The notes under the pieces are model-generated. The model searched no databases and was not told where the DNA came from. It saw only the letters and a list, made by a program, of their open reading frames with translations. Both the position numbers and the translations under genes were made by a program. Shown piece by piece: positions 24,961 through 33,992 of a stretch of 43,181 nt of DNA. Source of the stretch: Actinomyces sp. (GTDB lineage: Bacteria; Actinomycetota; Actinomycetes; Actinomycetales; Actinomycetaceae); the NCBI GenBank assembly GCA_018375675.1, contig JAHACW010000015.1, forward strand, positions 1 through 43,181. The letters run 5' to 3'. The first letter of the stretch is position 1. Each line of letters opens with the position of its first letter.

Positions 24961-25050
24961 AAGTGGTGTTACACCACTTAGCGGGGCATTACACCAGCTC
25001 GGAGATGGTGTAATGCTCCCTAACTGGTGTAATGCTCCCTAACTAGTGCA
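24961..25050. repeat. Symmetric repeat array 4 (GCATTACACC core)
   Basis: Forward TTACAC at 24969 and 24989 (20 bp apart), inverted GTGTAA at 25008 and 25027, and a degenerate copy at 25046 (19 bp apart). The right half repeats TGGTGTAATGCTCCCTAAC exactly twice. The left end, 24961-24979, is itself a perfect 9+1+9 palindrome. Confidence 0.85.
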
Positions 25051-25133
25051 GGTGTGCCCGGCTCGGCTCGGCTGACATCTTGTTGGAGCAGCTATCGAGC
25101 AAATCTTCCCGCGCATAGGCTTGTCGCTCAATA

Positions 25134-25224
25134 GCGTTGCACCACTTAGCGCAGCATTGCACTGGGTAGTAAGCAGTGCATTGCCGCGCTATCTAGTGCA
25201 ATGCTTCGCTATCTAGTGCATTGC
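25134..25224. repeat. Symmetric repeat array 5 (GCATTGCAC core)
   Basis: Forward TTGCAC at 25137 and 25157; inverted GTGCA(A/T)TGC at 25176, 25196 and 25216, all on a 20-bp step. It shares CACCACTTAGCG..GCATT with array 4, but nearly all array 5 cores carry TTGCAC where array 4 has TTACAC, so copies within each array are homogeneous. Confidence 0.85.
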
Positions 25225-25370
25225 TGCCGTGCATCACCGAAGCAGCACGACCACACCACGCTCACAGACAAACCCCGTAACAACGCCGCCCGACCCCACA
25301 ACACCCGCACACACGTGGGCGCACGCCAAGCCCACACCCAAACACACGGCCACACCCGCATACATGCGGA

Positions 25371-25431
25371 CGCGCGCCCGGCCAAACAGCCGGGCGCGCG
25401 CCCTTCCCACCAACCGCCACGAGGGCGGTAG
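25371..25431 (-). terminator. Hairpins behind mdh
   Basis: A perfect 12-bp stem CGCGCGCCCGGC (25371-25382) / GCCGGGCGCGCG (25389-25400), plus a short stem (CCGCC / GGCGG, about 25415-25429) right after the mdh stop. No U-tract follows, but location and stability support termination. Confidence 0.65.
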
Positions 25432-25433
25432 CC

Positions 25434-26510
<1,077 letters not shown>

Positions 26511-26579
26511 TCACACTCAGACCCGGGCACCCAGTCCCAGGACAACCCACCCAGACAGTGATCTGCAACATATCAAAGG

Positions 26580-26595
26580 GGTGGAGGTCTCCACC
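26580..26595. promoter_or_regulatory. Palindrome before the CDF exporter gene
   Basis: GGTGGAG-GT-CTCCACC, a perfect 7+2+7 palindrome 30-45 bases before the exporter ATG and just after an AT-rich AACATATC that could be a -10 box. The position suits a metal-responsive operator (ArsR- or MerR-like), though no regulator gene is in the window. Confidence 0.45.
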
Positions 26596-26624
26596 GCAGG
26601 CCCATCGGCACGTACAGTAGGAGC

Positions 26625-27656
26625 ATGTCCGACAACCGTCCCCTCCCCTCCCCCGGCGCCGGATCCACGCGAGAATCGGCCCCCACCTCGTCCCACGTCG
26701 ACGAGGCCGTGGCTCACTCCCACGATCACGCGCATTCCCCGAAAGGCGGGCAGGGCGGCCACTCGCACGATCACTCCCACGCGGGGGCCTCGACCAAGCG
26801 CCTGGGGTGGGCGCTCGCGGTCACGGGGGCCGTCGTTGTCGCCGAGCTGCTCGGCGCCTTCTGGTCGGGCTCCCTATCGCTGGCAGCGGACGCGGGGCAC
26901 ATGGTCGTGGATGCGTCCGGACTCGTCATCGCCCTGATCGCCGCACGCCTCATGCGCCGCCCGCGCGACGAGAAGCACACGTGGGGGTGGGCGCGCTCCG
27001 AGGTCTTGGCCGCCGCCCTGCAAGCCGGCATGCTCCTCGTCATCTGCGTCATGGTCGCCTGGGAGGGCGCGTGGCGCCTGGCATCCCCGCCCGAGGTCGA
27101 GGCCGGCCCCATGCTCCTCGTCGGCGTCATCGGCCTGGTCGCGAACGTCGTGTCGTTGGTGATCCTCGCGGGCGGGCGCGAGGCGAACCTCAACATGCGT
27201 GCCGCGTTCCTGGAGGTCTCGAACGACGCGCTCGGATCCCTCGCGGTCATCGTCGCGGCCGGCACAGAGTGGGCCTTCGGGTGGACCCGCGCCGACGCGA
27301 TCGCCTCGCTCCTGATCGCCGTCCTGATGGCGCCGCGAGCGCTGACGCTCCTGCGCCGCTCCGTTGCGATCCTCATGGAGGAGGCCCCCGCCAGCGTGGA
27401 CGTGAGCGAGCTGCGCGCGCACATGCTGGGCGTCGACGGGGTGCTCGACGTGCACGACCTGCATGTGGCCGCCGTGTCCTCGCACCTCGTGACCGTCACC
27501 GCGCACGTGACCGTCACGCACGAGGCCGACGGGCCTTCGCGCGACCGCATCATCCATGAGCTCGGCGAATGCGCGTGCCACCACTTCCCCATTGCGCACT
27601 CCACGTTCCAGCTCGAATGCCCCGAGCACGCGAGCCACGAGCACATCGAGCACTAA
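26625..27656 (+). CDS. Cation diffusion facilitator, probably zinc exporter
   Basis: 343-residue inner-membrane metal/proton antiporter. It has a His-rich N-terminus (HSHDHAHS ... GGHSHDHSHAG), six membrane helices with the metal-site motifs HMVVDASG in helix 2 and DALGS/DAIAS in helix 5, and a cytosolic ferredoxin-like C-terminal domain (VLDVHDLHV). The tail (CACHHFPIAHSTFQLECPEH ending HEHIEH) adds Cys and His. These features match the ZitB/CzcD branch. TAGGAGC precedes the ATG. Convergent with pgi. Which metal is moved is inferred from family. Confidence 0.93.
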   Translation: MSDNRPLPSPGAGSTRESAPTSSHVDEAVAHSHDHAHSPKGGQGGHSHDHSHAGASTKRLGWALAVTGAVVVAELLGAFWSGSLSLAADAGHMVVDASGLVIALIAARLMRRPRDEKHTWGWARSEVLAAALQAGMLLVICVMVAWEGAWRLASPPEVEAGPMLLVGVIGLVANVVSLVILAGGREANLNMRAAFLEVSNDALGSLAVIVAAGTEWAFGWTRADAIASLLIAVLMAPRALTLLRRSVAILMEEAPASVDVSELRAHMLGVDGVLDVHDLHVAAVSSHLVTVTAHVTVTHEADGPSRDRIIHELGECACHHFPIAHSTFQLECPEHASHEHIEH

Positions 27657-27724
27657 GCGACGCCTCGTCTCCAGATACAGCGAGGCGGCGGGAGCGTCAC
27701 GCTCCCACCACCCCCAAATACACA

Positions 27725-27756
27725 TCGGGGGCCGCGCCCCACGGCGCGACCCCCGA
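27725..27756. terminator. Terminator between convergent CDF and pgi genes
   Basis: TCGGGGGCCGCGCC / GGCGCGACCCCCGA with one mismatch and a 4-base loop. An additional stem GGGAGCGT/ACGCTCCC-like (about 27690-27707) lies between it and the CDF stop. It probably serves both strands. Confidence 0.7.
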
Positions 27757-27769
27757 GGATCAGATGCGA

Positions 27770-29449
27770 TTACTTCGTGCGATTCGCACGGTAGTACTCG
27801 ATGAGAGCGCGGGTGGACTGATCCTGCGCATCCAGGGCCTCAGACGAGCCCTCGATGGCGGGGAGGATCTGCTTGGCCAGGACCTTACCCAGCTCGACGC
27901 CCCACTGGTCGAAGGAGTCGATACCCCACACGGCACCTTCAACGAAGGTGATGTGCTCGTACAGGGCGATCAGCTGGCCCAGGACCGACGGGGTCAGGGA
28001 CGGGGCCATGATCGAGGTCGTGGGACGGTTGCCGGTGAACACGCGGGCGGAGACGATGGCCTCGGGCGTGCCCTCGGCGCGCACCTCCTCGCTGGTCTTA
28101 CCGAAGGCCAGGGCCTTCGTCTGGGCGAAGAAGTTCGACAGGAACAGCTCGTGCATGTCAGCGTCGCCATCGCCCAGCGCCCACGTCGGGTTCGCGAAGG
28201 CGATGAAGTCGGCGGGGACCATGCGGGTGCCCTGGTGGATCAGCTGGTAGAAGGCGTGCTGACCGTTGGTGCCGGGCTCACCCCAGAAGACCTCGCCGGT
28301 CTCGTAGGTGACGGGGCTGCCGTCGCGGCGCACGGACTTGCCGTTGGACTCCATGGTCAGCTGCTGCAGGTACGCGGGGAAGCGGTGCAGGTACTGGGAG
28401 TAGGGCAGGACGGCGTGCGTGTCGGCGCCCAGGAAGTTCGAGTACCACACGTTGAGCAGGCCCATCAGCAGGGGCACGTTCTTCTCGGGCGCGGCCTCGG
28501 CGAAGTGACGGTCCATGGCGTTGAAGCCGGCGAGGAAGTCGGCGAAGCCCTCGGGGCCGATCGCGACGGCCAGGGAGGTACCCACGGCGGAATCCACGGA
28601 GTAGCGGCCGCCCACCCAGCTCCAGAAACCGAAGGCGTTGGCCGGATCGATGCCGAACTCGGCGACCTTGTCCAGGGCGGTGGACACGGCGACGAAGTGC
28701 TTGGCGATCGCTTCCTTCTCGGAGGCCTCGTCGGTGACGATGCCGCGCTCACGCAGGCCGTCGAGCAGCCAGGCGCGCACGACCTTGGCGTTCGTGATGG
28801 TCTCGAGCGTCGTGAAGGTCTTGGACGCGACGATCACGAGGGTCGTCTCGGGGTCCAGGTCCTTCGTGGTCTCGCCCGCATCAGTGGGGTCAATGTTGGA
28901 GATGAAGCGGCACTCCAGGCCCTCCTGGACGTAGGGCTTGAGGGCCTCATACGCCATGACGGGACCCAGGTCGGAGCCGCCGATGCCGACATTGACGACG
29001 GTCTTGACGGGCTTGCCCGTGATGCCGACCCACTCGCCGGAGCGGACGCGGCGGGCGAAGGCGTAGACCTTCTCGAGGACCTCGTGCACGTCGGCGATGG
29101 CGTCCTGGCCGTCGACCGTCAGGGAGTCGGTCGCGGGACGGCGCAGCGCGGTGTGCAGGACGGCGCGATCCTCGGTGACGTTGATGTGCTCGCCCGCGTA
29201 CATGCGGTCGCGCAGCTCGAGGACACCGGTCTGCTCAGCGAGGGCGAGGAGGTGGCCCACCAGCGTGGGGCACACGAGGTTCTTCGACAGGTCGACGTGC
29301 AGGTCGGCAGCATCGAAGGTGAAAGTCTGGGTGCGGTTGGGGTCGTCCGCGAACAGCTTGCGCAGGTCGGGATCGAAGTTGTCGGCCAGCTGGTCGAGCG
29401 TGTCCCACGCGGGGGTCATCGTCGGGTCGATCACGGGGATATCACTCAT
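27770..29449 (-). CDS. pgi: Glucose-6-phosphate isomerase
   Basis: Glycolytic interconversion of glucose-6-P and fructose-6-P. 559 residues with [51 protein letters not shown], the catalytic Glu in [20 protein letters not shown] and the C-terminal Lys of a [11 protein letters not shown] segment. CAGGAG precedes the ATG. Directly upstream on the same strand is the phosphofructokinase, the next glycolytic step, but with a hairpin between them, so the two are probably separate units. Confidence 0.98.
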   Translation of the reverse strand: MSDIPVIDPTMTPAWDTLDQLADNFDPDLRKLFADDPNRTQTFTFDAADLHVDLSKNLVCPTLVGHLLALAEQTGVLELRDRMYAGEHINVTEDRAVLHTALRRPATDSLTVDGQDAIADVHEVLEKVYAFARRVRSGEWVGITGKPVKTVVNVGIGGSDLGPVMAYEALKPYVQEGLECRFISNIDPTDAGETTKDLDPETTLVIVASKTFTTLETITNAKVVRAWLLDGLRERGIVTDEASEKEAIAKHFVAVSTALDKVAEFGIDPANAFGFWSWVGGRYSVDSAVGTSLAVAIGPEGFADFLAGFNAMDRHFAEAAPEKNVPLLMGLLNVWYSNFLGADTHAVLPYSQYLHRFPAYLQQLTMESNGKSVRRDGSPVTYETGEVFWGEPGTNGQHAFYQLIHQGTRMVPADFIAFANPTWALGDGDADMHELFLSNFFAQTKALAFGKTSEEVRAEGTPEAIVSARVFTGNRPTTSIMAPSLTPSVLGQLIALYEHITFVEGAVWGIDSFDQWGVELGKVLAKQILPAIEGSSEALDAQDQSTRALIEYYRANRTK

Positions 29450-29536
29450 GGGGTCTCCTGACAGTAGAGATTGTTTCGCACTTTAGTTTAGCGGGGTCTG
29501 CTCCCCTGGTCACCCTCGTTTCTCGCTTCTGAAACG

Positions 29537-29579
29537 ACGAGGCCGTGGCCCGCGAGCGCTCACGGAACCACGGCCTCGT
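29537..29579 (-). terminator. Hairpin behind the phosphofructokinase gene
   Basis: Perfect 12-bp arms ACGAGGCCGTGG (29537-29548) / CCACGGCCTCGT (29568-29579) with a 19-base loop. The arm sequence belongs to a word (ACGAGGCCGKGG) that recurs in other gaps of the right half. Confidence 0.65.
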
Positions 29580-29598
29580 ACGGCGTCGGGAGACCCGG

Positions 29599-31854
29599 TC
29601 AGGCGACCGGATCGTCGATGGGGATCGGAGTCGCCTCGATGCCCGGGTTCTGCAGCGACACAATGCGCTGGACGGGAACGAGGTCACGCCACCACTGGAC
29701 GAAGGGACGACGATTCTCAATGTCGAGGTCGTCGAACATGTTCTTGACCGGGCGCGCCTCCATCGCAGCGCCGACCTGGCCGATGTAGTAGGCGCCGCGG
29801 TCGCCGCGATCGAACTGGTCGAGGAGCTGCTCGAAGGCGCGCGCCACGAGGCGCGTGGCGAGCAGGCGGTCGTACGGCGAGGGCGAGCCGCCCTGCTGCA
29901 TGTGGCCGAGGGCCTGGTGCCGCACGTCGTAGATCCCCTCGGACTCGGCGTTGAACACGTCGGCCAGAAACTCGCGGTCGTAGTACTGGGACGCCGACTC
30001 GTTGAGCAGCGTGAGGAACAGGCGTCGGCCGGACTTGAAGGAGGCGACCATCCGATCAGCGTCCGCGGCGATCTGCTCGAGCGAGGGGGACTCCTCGTTG
30101 ATGTACATGTACTCCGCGCCGCTCGACAGGGCGCTCATGAGAGTCAGGTAGCCGCAGCGGCGACCCATCGTCTCGGCGATGAAGCAGCGCTTGGAGGCCG
30201 CCGCGCTCTCCTTGATTCGGTCGATCGCCCACGTTGCGTTGTTGATCGCCGTGTCCGTGCCGATCGCGAGCTCGCAGCCCGGCAGGTTGTTGTCGATCGA
30301 GGCGGGGATGAGCAGCATCGGGATCTGGAACGCCGGGTAGCGGTCCTTCTCCGAGGTGATCGCGTGGACGCCCAGGTAGGCGTTCATGCCGCCGATAATC
30401 AGGAGGGCGTCGATCTCGTTGCGCTCGATGGCGCGGCCCAGCGCGTAGAACTGCTCGACCGGCGGAATGTCGCGCTTCGTCCCGAGCTCTGCGCCGCCCT
30501 TGAAGGCCCAGCCTTCCACGTCGGACCAGCTCAGTTCACGCACGCGGTCATCCGCCAGGCCGCTCCACGAGCCGTCGACACCGAGCATCGTCCAGCCGCG
30601 CGCGATACCCAGGCGCACGGCCACGCGGGCCGCCGTGTTCATGCCGGGGGCCAGACCACCCGCATGCAGGATCGCGACGCGCTTGATCTCGCCCGTCGGC
30701 TCGGGGGTGAGCTGCGGGGGCGTGGAGAGAATCTGGTTGATGCCCACCATCGACGAGAAGGACGAGCCGCGCGAGGCCTGGGCCGCCGCGTAGTCACCGG
30801 CCGCGATCAGGTCCTTGACCGCGCGCGTGTCATGCACGGCCTTCATGAGGGGGATGCGGGTGATGCGGTTGCGACGCACGCCCAGAATGACGGGTTCATC
30901 CTCAGCCGAGGACGCCAGGATCTCCTGGACAGCCGCGTAGCCCAGCAGCGTGGACATCCAACGGTCGTAGGCCGACGGAGTGCCGCCGCGCTGCACGTGA
31001 CCGAGGATCGTCACGCGAGCGTCCTCGCCCGTGCGCTCCTGGATCGTGTCGGCGATCAGCTGCGTGGACAGCTCGTTCCCGTCGCGGTCGTGGGCGCCCT
31101 CTGCCACCAGGACGATGGACTCACGGCGACCGGCCTCTCGGCCCACGCGCAGGTGCTCGGCCAGGTCGTCCTGCCAGCCCGGGCCCGCGGGGTCCTCGGG
31201 CGTGAACACGTAGTCGGCGCCACCGGCGACCGCCGCCATGAGGGGCAGGTAACCGCAGTGGCGACCCATGACCTCGACGACGAACGTGCGCTGGTGCGAG
31301 GCCGCCGTACTGGTCAGCTGGTCGATGGCGTCCAGGATGCGATGCAGCGCAGTGTCGGCGCCGATCGTCATATCCGTGCCCACGAGGTCGTTGTCGATCG
31401 AGCCGACGAGGCCGACGATGATGAGAGCCGGGTGCTCGGCGGCGGTCTCGGGCGAAATCACGCCCTCGGCAGCCAGCTCGGCGACGTGCTGCGCCCACTC
31501 GCCTCGGAACTCGTTCGTACCCGACAGGGAGCCGTCGCCACCGATCACGACGAGGTGATCGATACCGTGCTCGAGCAGGTTCGCGGCCGCGCGGTGGCGG
31601 CCCTCGTACGTGCGGAAGTCGGCGCTGCGAGCCGTGCCGATCACCGTGCCGCCTTCGGCCAGGATCGAGGACACGTCCGACCACTCCATCTTCTTAATGG
31701 AATCGCCACCCACGCAGGCACCCTGCCAGCCTTCGTAGATCGCATAGGGCTGCGCGCCGCGCGCCAGCGCCGTACGCACGACGGCTCGAACAGCCGCGTT
31801 CATTCCCTGGGCGTCACCGCCGGACGTGAGGACACCGATACGAACTGTGCTCAT
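29599..31854 (-). CDS. pfkA: Tandem-domain 6-phosphofructokinase
   Basis: 751 residues made of two PFK domains, as in eukaryotic enzymes and unlike the usual ~320-340-residue bacterial form. The N-half (1-370) has the catalytic set: LTSGGDAQGMN, IGGDGSLSG (Gly form typical of ATP rather than pyrophosphate use), GSIDNDLVGTD and MGRHCGYLP. The C-half (about 390-751) has LHAGGLAPGMNTA, but IGGMNAYLG replaces GGDGS and ASIDNNLPG has Asn for the catalytic Asp, so it is probably a regulatory half. It phosphorylates fructose-6-P, following pgi. Start ATG at 31854 with only a weak GAAAG site. Confidence 0.92.
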   Translation of the reverse strand: MSTVRIGVLTSGGDAQGMNAAVRAVVRTALARGAQPYAIYEGWQGACVGGDSIKKMEWSDVSSILAEGGTVIGTARSADFRTYEGRHRAAANLLEHGIDHLVVIGGDGSLSGTNEFRGEWAQHVAELAAEGVISPETAAEHPALIIVGLVGSIDNDLVGTDMTIGADTALHRILDAIDQLTSTAASHQRTFVVEVMGRHCGYLPLMAAVAGGADYVFTPEDPAGPGWQDDLAEHLRVGREAGRRESIVLVAEGAHDRDGNELSTQLIADTIQERTGEDARVTILGHVQRGGTPSAYDRWMSTLLGYAAVQEILASSAEDEPVILGVRRNRITRIPLMKAVHDTRAVKDLIAAGDYAAAQASRGSSFSSMVGINQILSTPPQLTPEPTGEIKRVAILHAGGLAPGMNTAARVAVRLGIARGWTMLGVDGSWSGLADDRVRELSWSDVEGWAFKGGAELGTKRDIPPVEQFYALGRAIERNEIDALLIIGGMNAYLGVHAITSEKDRYPAFQIPMLLIPASIDNNLPGCELAIGTDTAINNATWAIDRIKESAAASKRCFIAETMGRRCGYLTLMSALSSGAEYMYINEESPSLEQIAADADRMVASFKSGRRLFLTLLNESASQYYDREFLADVFNAESEGIYDVRHQALGHMQQGGSPSPYDRLLATRLVARAFEQLLDQFDRGDRGAYYIGQVGAAMEARPVKNMFDDLDIENRRPFVQWWRDLVPVQRIVSLQNPGIEATPIPIDDPVA

Positions 31855-31975
31855 TTTTCTGCCATCTTTCGTTGACGGAGCGGGCCACGAGGCCCAGTGT
31901 GCCTATCGTTCCCTATTCTACGTGACCTGCGACTCCACTACTAGGGCCTAACTCCCATTTACCGAGGAAACGACA

Positions 31976-32009
31976 AGCGCGCGCCCGCCGACAACGGCGG
32001 GCGCGCGCT
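31976..32009 (-). terminator. Terminator of the symporter gene
   Basis: 15-bp perfect stem AGCGCGCGCCCGCCG (31976-31990) / CGGCGGGCGCGCGCT (31995-32009), followed leftward by TGTCGTTTCC. Confidence 0.88.
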
Positions 32010-32026
32010 CACGCAGTCACTGGAAA

Positions 32027-33358
32027 CTAGGCGACAGTTTCGCTGCCATTGCGGGCGGCGGAGTCGGCCAGCTCCTCGGGGCTGACAACGCCCTCGACGG
32101 AGACGCGGTCCAGGTAGGCCATACCGTCAAACGCCAGCTCGCGAGCGTTCTCCGGGTCACCCTCGTTGCCGATCGAGCCGTGGGCCATACGGTCCACGAT
32201 GAGCGCGATCGCGCCGTCGCCCGTCACGTTGGTGGCAGTGCCAAAGGAGTCCAGGGCGATGTAGGTGGCGATCATGAGCGCGACCTGGGCGTCGTTGAAG
32301 CCCAGCATGGAGCTCAGCAGGCCGGTGGCCGCCATGATGGCGCCACCGGGCACGCCGGGGGCGGCGACCATCGTGATGCCCAGCATGAAGATGAAGCCGA
32401 CCCACTGCAGGGAGCTCACCGTCAGGCCCTGGGTCAGGACGATGGCGAACGCGAAGGAGAAGATCTTCGAGGTCGAGCCAGCCAGGTGGATCGTCGCGCA
32501 CAGCGGAATCGTGAAGGACGCGACCGCGTCGGACACGCCATTCTTCTTCGTCTGACGCAGGGTCACCGGGATGGTGGCCGCGGACGAGGAGGTGCCCAGA
32601 GCCGTCAGGTAGGCCGGCATCATCGTGAGGAGGGCCTTGAAGGGGTTGCGACGCGCAACGAGGCCCGCGAAGCAGAACTGGGTCAGAAGGATGATGACCT
32701 CGAGGACCAGAACCACGATGACCACGCGCACCAGCGTGCGGATGACCGAAGCGGCCTCACCCGTGTAGGTCAGGTTCAGGAAGATGCCGAAGATGTGCAG
32801 CGGCAGCAGCGGAATGATGATCGTCTCGATGAGACGGGTAATAATCGCGCGGAACTCGATGAAGCCCTTACGCAGCACGCCGCGCGGGACCATCGACAGG
32901 CCCAGGCCCACCACGAAGGACAGGAGCAGCGCCGTCATCACCTGCAGCGGCGCGGGCATTTCGATCGTGAAGTAGGACTCCAGGGCGCTGCCCGGCTCGG
33001 CCACATCGGCCAGCTGGGTGGAAGCAAGGAGACGCGGGAACAGGGACGCGCACACCAGGTAGGTCAGGAAGCCTGAGAAAAGCGTCGACGCGTAGGCGAT
33101 CGCCGTCGTGATGCCCAGCCACTTGCCCGCACCTCGGCCCAGGTCCGCGATAGCGGGGGTCACGAGGCCGATGATGATCAGCGGGATAGAGAAGGACAGG
33201 AACTGGCTGAAGATCGCCGAGAAGGTCGCGAAAATACGGCCGATCTCAACAGGAACCAGGTGGTCGCCGCCAACACGGACGGATCCGAGGACGGTCGCGA
33301 GGATGATCGCAGCGATCACCCACACGAGGATTCCGGATTTACGCAGGAACGCGCGCAT
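32027..33358 (-). CDS. Dicarboxylate/amino-acid:cation symporter (DAACS family)
   Basis: 443-residue inner-membrane transporter of the GltP/SstT superfamily with about eight helices and the re-entrant signatures LGTSSSAATIPVTLR (serine-rich HP1 tip) and GVPGGAIMAATGLL plus ALDSFGTATNVTGDGA (HP2 and helix 8). Substrate candidates are glutamate, aspartate, serine/threonine or C4-dicarboxylates. The NVTGDG form is the usual cation site. I start at the ATG at 33358 (AAGGTGA 6 bases ahead); an upstream open stretch to 33457 has basic non-membrane sequence and no ribosome site. It is a single gene with its own terminator. Confidence 0.9.
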   Translation of the reverse strand: MRAFLRKSGILVWVIAAIILATVLGSVRVGGDHLVPVEIGRIFATFSAIFSQFLSFSIPLIIIGLVTPAIADLGRGAGKWLGITTAIAYASTLFSGFLTYLVCASLFPRLLASTQLADVAEPGSALESYFTIEMPAPLQVMTALLLSFVVGLGLSMVPRGVLRKGFIEFRAIITRLIETIIIPLLPLHIFGIFLNLTYTGEAASVIRTLVRVVIVVLVLEVIILLTQFCFAGLVARRNPFKALLTMMPAYLTALGTSSSAATIPVTLRQTKKNGVSDAVASFTIPLCATIHLAGSTSKIFSFAFAIVLTQGLTVSSLQWVGFIFMLGITMVAAPGVPGGAIMAATGLLSSMLGFNDAQVALMIATYIALDSFGTATNVTGDGAIALIVDRMAHGSIGNEGDPENARELAFDGMAYLDRVSVEGVVSPEELADSAARNGSETVA

Positions 33359-33526
33359 GTCTTTCACCTTGAAACTAGGGATGATGGGTCGCTCATAGAA
33401 TGCCCGAGCTTTACGCATTCTTGAAGCGGTAACCAGGATTCGGGATAGATGCGGCAAAAATCACGGAAGAAATGTTGCGCTCGCCCGAGCCGACCACCGC
33501 TCGTAACACCACTGTTCCCAGTGTTT

Positions 33527-33817
33527 TTAGCGCACCGCCAGGGTGGAGACGTACGGGGCGAACCACCAAATAATCGCGGCGAGAATCACGTACACCGCGA
33601 CATCCATCAGACGGGCTCGCGACGCAAACCAAGGCCGTCCCGGCGTCCACAGACGCAGAGCACCCATACCAACGAGGACAGCGACCATGAGTAGGACCGC
33701 GCGATGACGGTGATCGCTCACGGCCAGCGCGATGACGCCAAGAACGCCGAGCGCACTCAGGGCAGCGCCAAGCCACGCACCCACTCGTGCGCGCGCGTTC
33801 TTTTCCTCGTTATTCAC
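33527..33817 (-). CDS. DUF3017 small membrane protein
   Basis: 96 residues with three hydrophobic helices (about 13-33, 38-54 and 71-91). The pattern GALRLWTPGRPWFASRARLMDVAVYV matches DUF3017, an actinobacterial family often found near folate and malate dehydrogenase genes. Function unknown. It diverges from pta. A small stem (about 33506-33526) follows the stop. Confidence 0.8.
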   Translation of the reverse strand: MNNEEKNARARVGAWLGAALSALGVLGVIALAVSDHRHRAVLLMVAVLVGMGALRLWTPGRPWFASRARLMDVAVYVILAAIIWWFAPYVSTLAVR

Positions 33818-33992
33818 GCCCCTACCCTATCGCACGAGCGCTCGTCATCATGCGCGCGCTCGTCTGCGTCCCGCCAAGCCAACCACGGCCTCGTCTTTTC
33901 AAAAGAATAGGAATAAGAGGCATGCGGGTTTAATATTGGTCCAAAGGTCCCTGAGACCCGCAACATATTTCTCGCACCAAAGGAGCATTCGA

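Larger units (their letters stand above)
24570..25370. other. Non-coding, repeat-filled gap
   Basis: No gene is recognised. The frames here are short and repetitive, without ribosome sites. It contains one long inverted repeat and three mirror arrays (listed separately), and from about 25260 a C/A-rich low-complexity run (repeated CACAC and CCCAC words). Confidence 0.6.

Noticed and set aside
24721..25224. Integron attC sites or insertion-sequence ends
   Set aside because: No integrase or transposase is present, no R/L core signature, and the regular 20-bp step does not fit attC folding.
29545..31875. 776-codon frame antisense to the phosphofructokinase; similar long frames oppose pgi, glyA, nadE and mdh
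   Set aside because: All are composition-driven mirrors of conserved enzymes.
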